DNA of 64,000 nt from JARYGU01 sp033795365 (GCA_033795365.1 JARYGU010000003.1:444090-508089), one strand, 5' to 3'; counted from the first letter of the stretch, positions 52,975 through 62,526 are shown. Notes: a model not told the origin generated them from the sequence alone. Translations and numbers: made by a program.

Positions 52975-53847
52975 GTGATGCTTAACTCGGCCTGGATTGA
53001 CCCTCTTTTGCTCAGAACCTTTGTCGCTGTTGCGGAGACGGGTTCGTTCGCTGGGGCGGCTCTTCGTGTTGGACGAACGCAATCCGCCGTGAGCATGCAG
53101 ATGAAGCGGTTGGAGGATCTTGCGGGGCCGCCGGCTCTCTTTGCTCGGGTTGGACGAACGATGGTGTTGACTGAGCGCGCAGAGACCATTGTGGGCTTTG
53201 CCCGGCGGGTCCTTAAAGCCCACGAAGACATGTTGCAGGAGCTGAATCGCCGCGGGGCGGCCCGCGAAATTCGTCTCGGGTCACCGGAGGACTATGTTGA
53301 TGCGCTGCTGCCCAGGGCACTTGACCGTTTTGCCGGGCTCTATCCGAATGTCGAGGTTTCTGTCGTTTGCGATACGAGCGAAGCCTTGCATCGTCACGTT
53401 GCCGAGTCTCGGATCGATTTGGCCGTGGTCACCGCGGGCAAGGAAACTCCCATAAGCACGGCCCTTCGCCAGGAGCCGTTGGTTTGGGTTGCATCCGTTG
53501 ACCATCGACCTGAGCTGGAACCCGTTGTTCCTCTTGCCGTCTTTCAACCGGGGTGCACGAGCCGTGCGCTGGCGATCGATGCCTGTATTGAAGCAGAGAT
53601 TAACCACAGGATTGCCTATTCTAGCTCAAGTCTGGCGGGCTTGCTTCCTGCCGTGCGTCAGGGGCTCGCTGTTGCTGCTTTGGCGAAATGCTCCGTCCCG
53701 CGAGGAATGCGAATACTTTCCCGCGCAGATAGGATGCCGGTTCTGCCGTCGCTTACGATTTCGATGCTTCGCTCGGAGTCAATGCGGATACGATCGATCG
53801 TGAATGCACTCGCAGACGAAATGCGGTCTTCTCTGACCTGCAGCTAG
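52975..53847 (+). CDS. LysR-family regulator
   Basis: 290 residues. HTH: PLLLRTFVAVAETGSFAGAA, then LRVGRTQSAVSMQMKRLEDL. A C-terminal effector domain follows. It starts 147 bases from the divergent cupin gene, the usual arrangement for a LysR protein controlling its neighbour (cupin and DMT exporter). GTG 52975 or ATG 52978 may be the start. Confidence 0.93.
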   Translation: MMLNSAWIDPLLLRTFVAVAETGSFAGAALRVGRTQSAVSMQMKRLEDLAGPPALFARVGRTMVLTERAETIVGFARRVLKAHEDMLQELNRRGAAREIRLGSPEDYVDALLPRALDRFAGLYPNVEVSVVCDTSEALHRHVAESRIDLAVVTAGKETPISTALRQEPLVWVASVDHRPELEPVVPLAVFQPGCTSRALAIDACIEAEINHRIAYSSSSLAGLLPAVRQGLAVAALAKCSVPRGMRILSRADRMPVLPSLTISMLRSESMRIRSIVNALADEMRSSLTCS

Positions 53848-53949
53848 TAGCGGTTAGGATATTTCCCTTGACTGCCTTTTAGTTGTGTTTGTTGATTGGC
53901 AGTCAAGGCCCTGCTTTTAAACACTCTCGATATGTCGTCCCTGATGCGC

Positions 53950-54315
53950 CTAAGATCTGTGCCGGAATAATTCCAGTTTGTCGGCAAGATCGGAACTAGA
54001 TACGGGTTTCCCGATCGTCGCCATTGCTGTTTGCGGATACTCTGCGGCAATCAATTCCTGGCCAGTGACGAAGATGCTCGGAATGCCCCGCTCGCGAAGC
54101 AACCTTGCGGCAGCTGGGCCGGTTCGGCCATCGGCAAGATCGATGTCTATCAGCACACCGTCTGCCTCGAGCGAATCTATGTTCTTAACGAGATCGGCGA
54201 GGCTGCTGGCGGAACCCATGAATATGTGCCCCAAATCTTCGACCATCGCTTCGACGTGAAAGACGATCAGCGGATTGTCTTCAAGGTAGAAAATGCGCAA
54301 TGGTGATGGGTCCAT
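53950..54315 (-). CDS. stand-alone response-regulator receiver
   Basis: 121 residues, a single REC domain: RIFYLEDNPLIVFHVEAMVE (acid pair), GVLIDIDLADGRTGPAAARL (phospho-acceptor Asp), and IFVTGQELIAA followed by the conserved Lys in ATIGKP. There is no output domain, so it acts by binding a partner or as a phosphate sink. It is the third gene of the KaiC-like operon. Confidence 0.9.
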   Translation of the reverse strand: MDPSPLRIFYLEDNPLIVFHVEAMVEDLGHIFMGSASSLADLVKNIDSLEADGVLIDIDLADGRTGPAAARLLRERGIPSIFVTGQELIAAEYPQTAMATIGKPVSSSDLADKLELFRHRS

Positions 54316-54328
54316 ACGATCAGACTCT

Positions 54329-55372
54329 CTAGACTTCTCGGTGTTTCAACGACACGCGCTGAAGCGGTCCGCCGAAGGTGCAGTGCAATCCCTGCCGACG
54401 GAACTGGATGCTCGGCGGCGTGCCGAATAAATTGGATAATGCCGATCGTATGTACCGTGTTCCATATCCACTCCTCGACGGCTCGGAAACAGGCGGACCT
54501 CCACTCTCGACCCATTGAAGCGTCAGGATGTCGTCGCTCGATGATGCGGACCATTCTAGCCTTATTCGCCCCTCCGGTTCCGACAGCGCTCCATATTTGA
54601 GCGCGTTAGTCGCAAGCTCATGAAGGCAAAGAGCAAGCGTGGTCGCAGCCTCCGGACTAAGGAGAACTGACGGACCTTCGTAGACAAGGCGGTTATGACT
54701 ATCGGCCTCGTAAGGACTGAAGGTTAGGTCGACAATGTGACGGAGGTCAACCGCCCCGCCATTTGCCTGGAACACCGCTGAATGGACATTTGCAAGCGCC
54801 GCCAGGCGACCTGCGAAGTCATTGGAGAAATCATTCAGCGAAACAGCGCGACGGCGGGTCATTTCGAAAATAGAGGAGATGCTGGCGAGGATGTTCTTCA
54901 CACGATGGTTGAGCTCGCGCCGCAGTTCGATCTCGCGCTCGATGTGATCGCGCACGTCGCGTTGGCGCAGACGCGCCAGCAGGCTTGACTGGACCCCGCT
55001 GAGAAGCTCCAGCGCTGTTACGGGCCGTTGGTAATAGATCTGACGAGAGCGGGGCCAGGCAGCGGAGAGTTGCGAGCGGATGCGCGCCTGTGATGCCGTC
55101 CGGTCTAGCAGGATGACGAGCGGCATTTCGGACCAGGCGGGCTGATCGGTCAGAAAACGCCGAACGGTCTCTAGAACCTCAGCATTGAGTGCCTCGTGGG
55201 TTGCGACGAAGGTGCCTGGCGATTGCTCCAGCAGCACTGCCAGCTCCTTAACGCCCGCCGCGCGTTGTACAGGTACGCCGTGCTGGGTGAGGAGCACTTC
55301 CAGATAATCGGCGTCGCGCCGATAAGGCGCCATCGCCAACACCCAATCGAGACGGCTGTCGTTGGCGGACAC
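54329..55372 (-). CDS. HWE-family sensor histidine kinase
   Basis: 347 residues. The N-terminal 130 residues resemble a degenerate receiver (ADYLEVLLTQHGVPVQRAAG). A helical linker precedes the HWE/HisKA_2 phosphorylation motif ELNHRVKNILASISSIFEMT, and a HATPase region follows (ALCLHELATNALKYGALSEP). Kinases of this class occur in rhizobial general-stress and light signalling. It follows the KaiC-like gene by 6 bases and precedes the receiver. GTG 55372 is the start. Confidence 0.9.
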   Translation of the reverse strand: MSANDSRLDWVLAMAPYRRDADYLEVLLTQHGVPVQRAAGVKELAVLLEQSPGTFVATHEALNAEVLETVRRFLTDQPAWSEMPLVILLDRTASQARIRSQLSAAWPRSRQIYYQRPVTALELLSGVQSSLLARLRQRDVRDHIEREIELRRELNHRVKNILASISSIFEMTRRRAVSLNDFSNDFAGRLAALANVHSAVFQANGGAVDLRHIVDLTFSPYEADSHNRLVYEGPSVLLSPEAATTLALCLHELATNALKYGALSEPEGRIRLEWSASSSDDILTLQWVESGGPPVSEPSRSGYGTRYIRSALSNLFGTPPSIQFRRQGLHCTFGGPLQRVSLKHREV

Positions 55373-55378
55373 GACTGC

Positions 55379-56818
55379 TTACGCCTCCGGAATCGGATTA
55401 TACGCGATCACCGAGACGCCCGAGCTTTGGATGAATAGTTCGCGCACGTCGAGGTCGTGGGGACCATGCCGCTTCTTCACCACGGTAATGCTGCGCCGCA
55501 GCCTGCCCTCGTGTTCCATGATACGCAGCAAGAGCACGGTGTCTCCAAGGAAACTCACATCGACGTCGATGCCGACGTCCTGCCCGAGCAGACCGTGCTG
55601 CGCGACAATCAAGATGGTAAGCACACCGGCGCGGGCGAGATATTTGAGGAGCGACTGGATGTCACGAACCGCCTTTTCACGGTGCGGCAACGAGTTCAAG
55701 TATCCGGTGAAGCTGTCTATCACGACGACCTTCACCTTTTCGCTGCTCACCGCCTGCTCGACGATCTGGCCGAATTCACCCGGCGAGATCTCGTTCGGAT
55801 TAAAGTCACGGATGATCAGCTGGCCGTCCTTATGGAACTGACGCAGATCCATGCCCAGCCCCTCCGAACGTCGGAAGAAGGTCTCGATCCGTTCTTCGAA
55901 CAGAAACAGAGCAACGCTCTCGCCTCGCTTGAGCGCGGCGGTCGCATAAAGTGATGCCATGGTTGACTTGCCGGTCCCAGCCTGACCGATGACGAGTGTG
56001 GTCGTCCCGGATTCCTGCCCACCGCCGAACATCTCGTCCAGCGTGTCGACTCCTGATTTAATCAGCTGTGGCTTGACGGTTCTTGCCACTGCCCCGGGTA
56101 TAATCCTCGGGAAAACGACTACGCCTTCGCCCTCGCGGATGGCCATGTCATGATAACCATCGGCGACTGGTACGCCACGCATTTTACTCACTTCGATGCG
56201 ACGGCGGACCGCACCATATTCTTCGAGTGCTTTATCGAGACGGATAACGCCGTGGGCAATGCCGTCGACTTCCTCACCTGTTCGATCTGCTTCGCGCGTC
56301 TGGGTGTCGAGTAGCAATGCCACGATATTGCGCTTGGCAAGGAACGCCTTGAAGGCGATCAGCTCGCGACGAAAGCGAGGTGAATCGGCGGTGATCAGTC
56401 GGATTTCCAGTAAAGAGTCGTAGACTAGACGGCTGGGCTTATGCTCCTCGATTGCACTTTCTATCGTCTTCCTCGTCTCGTCGAGACGGAGTTCTGCGGT
56501 CTGAAAGATCGTCTGGTCGGCAGCGCTATTGATCGAATCGGAGGCCGAGAGCTCCTCAACTCGGATGCCGTCGAGCGTCCAACCATGCGAGAGCGCAATG
56601 GCCTCAAGCTCAGCTCTCGTCTGAGATAGGCTGACATAGATACAGCGCTCGCCTTGAGCGACACCCGCGCGCAAGAATTGCAAGGCAGCGGTTGTTTTCC
56701 CCGATCCCGGTGCGCCTTGAACGATATAGAGATTTGAGGCTGGCAAGCCGCCACGGAGAATTTCGTCGAGCCCCGCTATGCCGGAGCTAACTACTGTTTG
56801 CTTCTTGCGCTCAGCCAC
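55379..56818 (-). CDS. KaiC-like double RecA-type ATPase
   Basis: 479 residues from GTG 56818 (GAGAGG upstream); a start at 56857 is possible. CI has Walker A GAPGSGKTT and CII has GQAGTGKST. In CI the catalytic EE pair is replaced (YVSLSQTRAELEA), while CII keeps it (LFLFEERIETFF). The autophosphorylation site of cyanobacterial KaiC (Ser-Thr) aligns with VSFLGDTVLLL, so the Ser is kept and the Thr is Phe. No KaiA or KaiB gene is visible. It is the first gene of an operon with a histidine kinase and a receiver, so it is likely an input or scaffold rather than a clock. Confidence 0.9.
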   Translation of the reverse strand: MAERKKQTVVSSGIAGLDEILRGGLPASNLYIVQGAPGSGKTTAALQFLRAGVAQGERCIYVSLSQTRAELEAIALSHGWTLDGIRVEELSASDSINSAADQTIFQTAELRLDETRKTIESAIEEHKPSRLVYDSLLEIRLITADSPRFRRELIAFKAFLAKRNIVALLLDTQTREADRTGEEVDGIAHGVIRLDKALEEYGAVRRRIEVSKMRGVPVADGYHDMAIREGEGVVVFPRIIPGAVARTVKPQLIKSGVDTLDEMFGGGQESGTTTLVIGQAGTGKSTMASLYATAALKRGESVALFLFEERIETFFRRSEGLGMDLRQFHKDGQLIIRDFNPNEISPGEFGQIVEQAVSSEKVKVVVIDSFTGYLNSLPHREKAVRDIQSLLKYLARAGVLTILIVAQHGLLGQDVGIDVDVSFLGDTVLLLRIMEHEGRLRRSITVVKKRHGPHDLDVRELFIQSSGVSVIAYNPIPEA

Positions 56819-57430
56819 GTTCACCTCTCGATCATGTCGAATTTGAAAGACGCACAATGAAGTTAGGGCATCCAGAAATGATTTCGAGTTCTTGAACGCG
56901 GCTCGGCAAAGTAAGTTGCAGCTTGTGATTCGACGATCTTAGCGGCGTCGAATCTTCCGCTTGCAACGGCCAACACCGCCCTTAGGCCGGACAGTATGCC
57001 TGCCGTGGCGTCGGAAAAGACGGGCATTGCAAATCGAACCGCCCGGCCCTGATGTTGCAGCCTGCCTGCCGTTCAGTGCTTCGGGCGCCGCGCTGCAGCG
57101 CCGGGTCAGCTGTGAATGTAAATCAACATGGAAATCATATTGCTCGGCACCAGCGCCGCTTCATTCACCTGAACAAGAGATCGCCTTTGCTCAACTCTTT
57201 ATAGCGGCGAACGCATCCATATCGCCATTGACCGTGATTGTCGGCTACGTGCTACGGCATCTGTGGCGAGGTTTGGTAGGAATGACCGGTGGAACTTTTT
57301 TTGCCGGCACCGAGTTTCGCAAAGCTGCTTTTGGACTTGAGCGAGATGACAGAAACTGGGGGTAGACACCATCTCTACGAATGATTCATATCGCGTCCTC
57401 GTCGATACCATTACCGATTACGCCATCCAT
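56819..57430. other. divergent intergenic region between KaiC operon and hybrid kinase
   Basis: About 600 bases with no convincing gene. It should contain two divergent promoters. The ATG at 57346 opens a 12-codon frame (MTETGGRHHLYE) that ends where the kinase frame begins, a possible original N-terminus of the kinase displaced by a frameshift. Confidence 0.4.
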
Positions 57431-59290
57431 GTGCTGGATTCCGGTGGCCACATCGTCAGCTGGAATGCTGGCGCACAGCGGGTCAAAGGGTATAACGAGG
57501 ACGAAATCGTCGGGAAGCATTGTTCGCGGTTTTATACACCTGAGGACAGGAAGGCAGATCTGCCTTCGACCGCGCTGCAGATCGCTACGGAAACTGGTCG
57601 CTTTGAAAGCGAGGGATGGAGACTTCGCAAAAGCGGCGAGCGATTCTGGGCTCACGTTGTTATCGATGCCATTCGTGATGGCGACGGGAAGCTGATCGGT
57701 TATGTCGAGATAACGCGGGACCTGACGGAACGCAAAAGAGCGGCGGAAGAGCTACGGCAAAGCGAAAAGCAATTTCGCATGCTTGTGCAAGGCGTAACGG
57801 ATTATGCGATTTATATGCTTGATCCCGATGGGTGCGTCTCCAGCTGGAATGTGGGGGCTCACCGGATCAAGGGCTATTCAGCAGAAGAGATCCTCGGTGA
57901 ACATTTCTCGCGCTTCTATACCCATGAGGACCGGGAAGCCGGCGTACCCGATCGTGCTCTTGAGACGGCTGCGAAAGAAGGGCGATACGAAAAGGAAGGC
58001 TGGCGAGTTCGCAAGGACGGATCACGCTTCTGGGCGAGCGTCATAATCGACGCCATTCACGATGACGCGGGCTCGCTGCTCGGTTTTGCAAAGATCACCC
58101 GCGACATCACTGAGAAAATGGAAGCGCAACGTGCTCTTGAGCGGGCGCGGGAGGAGCTCTTCCAAGCGCAAAAAATGGAGGCCATCGGACAGTTGACAGG
58201 CGGCGTCGCCCACGATTTCAACAATCTGCTGATGGCAATCCTCGGCAGTCTCGATCTTTTAAAATCCCGACTCCCCGAATCTCCTGACATTTCTCCGTTA
58301 ATTGAAAACGCCATCAAAGGAGCAGAAAGGGGCACCTCACTGACGCAGCGCTTGCTCGCCTTCTCGCGGCGTCAACAGCTCACGCTTCAGGCAGTCGATG
58401 TTGTCGATCTGGTGCGAAGAATGAAGGATCTTCTTCAGACCTCGCTCGGACCGGCAGTTCAGATCGAAACCAGATTCCCTTTGAAGTTACCAAACGTCTC
58501 ATCCGACCAGAACCAGTTGGAAAATGCGCTCCTCAATCTTGCTGTGAACGCGCGGGACGCCATGCCCAACGGCGGTGAATTAGTCATATCAGCCAAAACG
58601 CAGCAGCTCGCTTGCGGCGAAATCACAGAGCTCGAGGCTGGTTCCTATGTCTGTCTTTCCGTCAAGGATAATGGCGAAGGAATGGACGAGCAGACGCTTG
58701 TAAATGCTACGACACCCTTCTTTACCACCAAGGGTATCGGCAAGGGCACCGGGCTGGGCCTGTCTATGGTGCAGGGATTGATGGGACAATGCGGTGGCAA
58801 ACTGGTCCTCAGGTCCGAAGAGGGCGAGGGAACCACCGCCGAGCTCTGGCTACGCGCGGTTGACGCTGTAGAGCACAGCACGAGCAAGCAGGAGATCACT
58901 ACGTCTTACAGTGAGGTGGCCATGAGGCAGTCTCTCAGGGTTCTTGCCGTCGACGACGATAGCCTCGTCCTTATGAACACCGTTCTTATGCTCGAGGATC
59001 TCGGTCATTGTGTTGTCGAGGCGCAATCAGGGGAGGATGCACTGCGGAAGTTGCACGAAGGTGACGCGGTGGATCTGATCATTACGGACGAGGGAATGCC
59101 GCGAATGAAAGGATCGGAACTCGTGCATGAGGTTCGAAAGACTTGGCCCGGAATGCCAATCATTCTGGCCACCGGGTACGGAGACCTTTCGTTCAGTCCG
59201 GAGGAGAACCTCAAGGTTTTGAACAAACCATTTATGCAGCGTCAGCTGGCAAACGTCATCAAGGAGACGATGGGAGAACCGCGTCTATAA
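57431..59290 (+). CDS. PAS-PAS hybrid histidine kinase
   Basis: 619 residues from GTG 57431. The first PAS domain begins in the same frame upstream (DSYRVLVDTITDYAIHVLD, from 57386), but that stretch has no ATG/GTG/TTG, so the start is uncertain. Domains: PAS 1 (GHIVSWNAGAQRVKGYNEDE), PAS 2 (GCVSSWNVGAHRIKGYSAEE), HisKA with GQLTGGVAHDFNNLLMAILG, HATPase with LAVNARDAM, DNGEGM and GKGTGLGLSMVQG, and a C-terminal receiver (RVLAVDDDSLVLMNTVLMLE; Asp in LIITDEGMPRMKGS). A cytoplasmic sensor divergent from the KaiC operon. Confidence 0.88.
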   Translation: MLDSGGHIVSWNAGAQRVKGYNEDEIVGKHCSRFYTPEDRKADLPSTALQIATETGRFESEGWRLRKSGERFWAHVVIDAIRDGDGKLIGYVEITRDLTERKRAAEELRQSEKQFRMLVQGVTDYAIYMLDPDGCVSSWNVGAHRIKGYSAEEILGEHFSRFYTHEDREAGVPDRALETAAKEGRYEKEGWRVRKDGSRFWASVIIDAIHDDAGSLLGFAKITRDITEKMEAQRALERAREELFQAQKMEAIGQLTGGVAHDFNNLLMAILGSLDLLKSRLPESPDISPLIENAIKGAERGTSLTQRLLAFSRRQQLTLQAVDVVDLVRRMKDLLQTSLGPAVQIETRFPLKLPNVSSDQNQLENALLNLAVNARDAMPNGGELVISAKTQQLACGEITELEAGSYVCLSVKDNGEGMDEQTLVNATTPFFTTKGIGKGTGLGLSMVQGLMGQCGGKLVLRSEEGEGTTAELWLRAVDAVEHSTSKQEITTSYSEVAMRQSLRVLAVDDDSLVLMNTVLMLEDLGHCVVEAQSGEDALRKLHEGDAVDLIITDEGMPRMKGSELVHEVRKTWPGMPIILATGYGDLSFSPEENLKVLNKPFMQRQLANVIKETMGEPRL

Positions 59291-59444
59291 TTAGCGCGCA
59301 GCCACGAACAACATCCTAAAGCTGATACGGCCGAGGGCGTGACGCACAGATGGTCAATGCGCCTTCTAGAAAACTGAGTTTTACGCCACGTGTTTTACCG
59401 GTAGAACCCAAAGGTTGTTTGTCACCGCCAGCCAGGAGATTCTC

Positions 59445-59831
59445 TTGAGGTATATTGCAATCTCTTTTGTTTCTGTAGCTCTTGTGTCGTGCCAGAGCGC
59501 TCCGAGAAGTTCCGCCACCCAGCCGATCGGCCACTATCAGCTTTCAGGGGAAGATCGCGCGGCAATTGAAGCTGGGATTGACCGCTCGCTGGGACAAAGC
59601 GGGACAGCCTTGTCAGAGGCATCCGCGGCGACGGCACGCAATGGCATCACCTATGTTTGCGGCAATGTTTCCGTTGAGAAAGCGGCTCCGCCCGAGCGAT
59701 TCATCGGCATGCTAAAGGTGGTCTCGGGGGAAAACCTTAATACCACGCTGTTTACCCTGATGAACCTGGCAAAGGACGAAGCGTCGGCCGGCGAGATAAA
59801 TGCGCGGTGCAAGGCGCATGGCGTCTTTTGA
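59445..59831 (+). CDS. small lipoprotein of unknown function
   Basis: 128 residues from TTG 59445, chosen because AGGAG is 6 bases upstream. The leader LRYIAISFVSVALVSC ends in a lipobox Cys. The mature part has EDRAAIEAGIDRSLGQSGTA and a C-terminal EINARCKAHGVF with conserved-looking Cys residues. It is likely anchored in the outer membrane. No known domain was recognised; it is not part of an obvious operon. Confidence 0.7.
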   Translation: MRYIAISFVSVALVSCQSAPRSSATQPIGHYQLSGEDRAAIEAGIDRSLGQSGTALSEASAATARNGITYVCGNVSVEKAAPPERFIGMLKVVSGENLNTTLFTLMNLAKDEASAGEINARCKAHGVF

Positions 59832-60048
59832 ATTGCGTTCTTAGTTGACAATCAATGACAGTGCCGAGCGTCGAAGGCGGATTTATGGTCCTGTGTGTTT
59901 CGGCGCGGCTTTTGACCCCCTCTATCGGCGTCGAACGCTGACCCCGTCCGACACGAAAATAGCTAAAGCGTGACAAAGAGTTAGAGAGTGCGAGCCGGGG
60001 TCAATCTTCCGAGCCGAAAGGGGTCAAAGTCCAACGCCTTTTCACACC

Positions 60049-61294
60049 ATGCCGTTTGACCTCGTCATCCGCAATACCCGCGTCGAAGAGGGCGGCCCGC
60101 TGGTCGATATCGCAGTGTCGGATGGACGCATCGCCGCGATCGCGCCGGCGTTCCGTTGCGAGGCTATCGAGGAGGCGGATGCGGAGGGCCTCTTCGCCTT
60201 TCCCGGCTTCGTCGACACCCATGTGCATCTCGACATGGCCTGTATCCTCGACCGCTGCACGATCTGTGAGGGGACGCTCGTCGAAGCCGTGCGCGAGACG
60301 GCGAAGGCCAAAGCCACCTTCGAGGAGGCGGATGTCCATGCCCGCGCTGCCCGTGTCGTGGAGCGGGCGATTAGTCACGGCACGATGCGCATGCGCACCT
60401 TCGTCGAGATCGATCGGCGCGCCGGCTTCCGCTCGTTCGAGGCGATCAGGCGCATCCGCGCCGACTATGCCTTCGCCATCGACATCGAGATCTGCGCCTT
60501 CGCACAGGACGGGCTGACCAACGAACCGGAAACCGTTGCCATGCTGGATGCGGCGCTCGCCGCGGGCGCCGACCTTGTCGGCGGCTGCCGCTATATCGAT
60601 CCGGACCCGCGCCGGCACGTGGCGCTGGTCTTCGATCTCGCCGAGAAGCATGACGTCGCCGTCGATTTCCATCTCGACTTCGATCTCAATCCGGACCACA
60701 CCGACCTGCCGGCGGTGGTCGCCGAAACCGTCGTGCGCGGCTGGCAGGGCCGCGTCAGCATCGGCCATGTCACCAATCTCTTCGCCATGGCACCGGAGGC
60801 GGTTGCGGCCATCGCCGCCCGGCTCGCCGCGGCGGGGATCGCGCTGACGGTGCTGCCGGCGACGGATCTCTTCCTCGGCGGACGCGGGCACGACCGGCTG
60901 GTGCCGCGCGGCGTGGCGCCCGCCCACCGGCTTGCTGCGGCCGGTATCGGCACGTCGATCGCCACTAACAACGTGCTCAATCCCTTCACGCCCTTCGGCG
61001 ACGCCTCGCTGATCCGCATGGCGAACCTCTACGCCACCGTCGCCCAGCTCTCGCGACACGCCGACATCGCCGCCACCTTCGCAATGGTGAGCAGCTCGGC
61101 CGCACGCCTGATGAACGGCGCCCTACGGGCTCGCATCCGGCATGGCGGCAGACATCGTGCTGCTCGCCTGCGACGGCCCCGTCTCCGCCGTGCGTGAGAT
61201 CGCCACGGTCGTCAGGGACTGGAAAGGCGGGAGGAAAAGCTTCTCCAACGGTCACCGCATCATCCATCGGCCGGAGGCGGGCGAAGGACATTGA
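60049..61294 (+). pseudogene. amidohydrolase-family (cytosine-deaminase-like) enzyme, C-terminal frameshift
   Basis: The frame from ATG 60049 carries an amidohydrolase fold: PFDLVIRNTRVEEGGPLVDI, the metal motif FPGFVDTHVHLDMACILDRC, then DVAVDFHLDFDLNPDHTDLP and GIGTSIATNNVLNPFTPFGD. Near base 61118 the natural end (PYGLASGMAADIVLLACDGP, then REIATVVRDWKGGRKSF) moves to another frame and stops at 61294. Without a correction the protein ends with an unrelated 35-residue tail. The upstream 150 bases look like IS-end DNA with GGGGTCAA repeats, so its promoter may be lost. Catalytic residues are in the intact part. Confidence 0.8.
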
Positions 61295-61415
61295 CGGGCG
61301 GATTCGAAACGCCTCGTGCCGTGCTCCGGCTGCCGCATAGCCGGATGAGTCCTCGACTGGGGTCCTGATATGATCGGTGCTCGCCGGGCCTATTGCTAAC
61401 TAAAGCGTTTCGCGT

Positions 61416-62069
61416 TTAATCGGCCTCATATCCTGCAGCCTTGAAGTAGTTACGGCATTCGGTGACGGAGAAGAGATTGCAGATGTCGCCAAGTGCCTGG
61501 GCAATGGCGTCGAAGCTGCGGGCGGCGCGTTTTCGCAGGAGCGTCTTGAGTTTGGAGAAGGCCATCTCGATCGGATTGAGATCGGGCGAATAGGGCGGCA
61601 GGAACAGGAGCCAAGCGCCGCGCGCTTTGACGAGGCCTTCGGCCCGATCGCTTTTATGAAAGGCGACATTGTCGAGAATGACGACATCACCCGGTGACAA
61701 GGTCGGGGCGAGCTGCGTTTCGATCCACGTCTCGAAGATACGCCGGTTCATCGGCGCGTTGACGATCCAAGGCGCAACCATCCCATGCGATCTCAGCCCG
61801 GCAATGAAGGTTTGGGATTTCCAGGAGCCGAAGGGCGCATGGGTGCGGTAGCGTCGCCCCTTTTGCGACCATCCCGAGCGCTTGGTCAGTTTCGTATTGG
61901 TCGATGTCTCATCGACAAAGATCAGGCGTGCCAATGCCTTGTTGAAGAAGCGTCTGCACCGCCTGATCCATAGCTCACGCGCCTGCGCGACCTGTGGACG
62001 CTGATGTTCGCTTGCCCGTAGGCTTTTTTTTATGACTGAGCCCGAGCCGATGGAGAAGACGAGCGACAT
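61416..62069 (-). CDS. IS630-family transposase, downstream ORF (DDE domain)
   Basis: A 217-residue frame whose true part starts near 62030. DDE motif: FVDETSTNTKLTKRSGWSQK (Asp), DVVILDNVAFHKSDRAEGLV (second Asp) and LPPYSPDLNPIEMAFSKLKT (Glu). It is in the +1 frame relative to the upstream ORF; the switch point is an A8 run at 62024-62031. The joined protein would be about 315 residues. Confidence 0.88.
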   Translation of the reverse strand: MSLVFSIGSGSVIKKSLRASEHQRPQVAQARELWIRRCRRFFNKALARLIFVDETSTNTKLTKRSGWSQKGRRYRTHAPFGSWKSQTFIAGLRSHGMVAPWIVNAPMNRRIFETWIETQLAPTLSPGDVVILDNVAFHKSDRAEGLVKARGAWLLFLPPYSPDLNPIEMAFSKLKTLLRKRAARSFDAIAQALGDICNLFSVTECRNYFKAAGYEAD

Positions 62070-62367
62070 TGGAGCGATGCACGATGACGCCGCGGCCGGC
62101 GAGTTCCAGGCACAGCTCGTCCAGCGTCAGCTCGCCATTCTCATCCAGGCGTCGGCGCACCCAGTCACCATGCACATTCAGCTTGCCACCACCCACATGA
62201 CCTTGCCGTCGAGGCGCAAGCGAGCCGGTCTCCCGCTTCAGGATCACCAGGTTGTTCACAAAACGCGGCGACACGCGGAAGTGCCGCGCCGCCTCCCGAT
62301 GGCTATGACCTTCCTCGACAAACGCAACGACACGACTACGCAATGCGATCGGATGTGATTTGCCCAT
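61975..62367 (-). CDS. IS630-family transposase, upstream ORF (helix-turn-helix part)
   Basis: 130 residues: GKSHPIALRSRVVAFVEEGH, then SHREAARHFRVSPRFVNNLV and HRSNVARLLHRLGLSHKK. Two HTH domains bind the IS ends. After the AAAAAAAA run the frame leaves the transposase sequence, so a frameshift or RNA-polymerase slippage is needed to make the full protein. Confidence 0.85.
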   Translation of the reverse strand: MGKSHPIALRSRVVAFVEEGHSHREAARHFRVSPRFVNNLVILKRETGSLAPRRQGHVGGGKLNVHGDWVRRRLDENGELTLDELCLELAGRGVIVHRSNVARLLHRLGLSHKKKPTGKRTSASTGRAGA

Positions 62368-62526
62368 GCCGCTTCTCCCTTCGCCACAAGGGAATCACAG
62401 CTTCACTGATTTGAGAATCCTCAATCTCAAAAACCGCGACACGCTTTAGTATACTTGAATAACGGTTCCACTTGTCCGCTTCACCCGACAACGTCGTTAT
62501 TGTCGCGCGTGGAATGGTGGGGCGGA

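Larger units (their letters stand above)
61401..62448 (-). mobile_element. IS630-family insertion sequence, complete
   Basis: A roughly 1044-bp element with ends TA-AAGCGTTTCGCG on the left (61401-) and CGACACGCTT-TA on the right (to 62448). These are imperfect inverted repeats, and the duplicated TA flanks are the hallmark of IS630 insertion. It holds two overlapping minus-strand ORFs. Confidence 0.85.

Noticed and set aside
56961..57365. 134-residue ORF between the KaiC operon and hybrid kinase
   Set aside because: Cys/Arg/Pro-rich composition, no recognisable domain and no ribosome-binding site.
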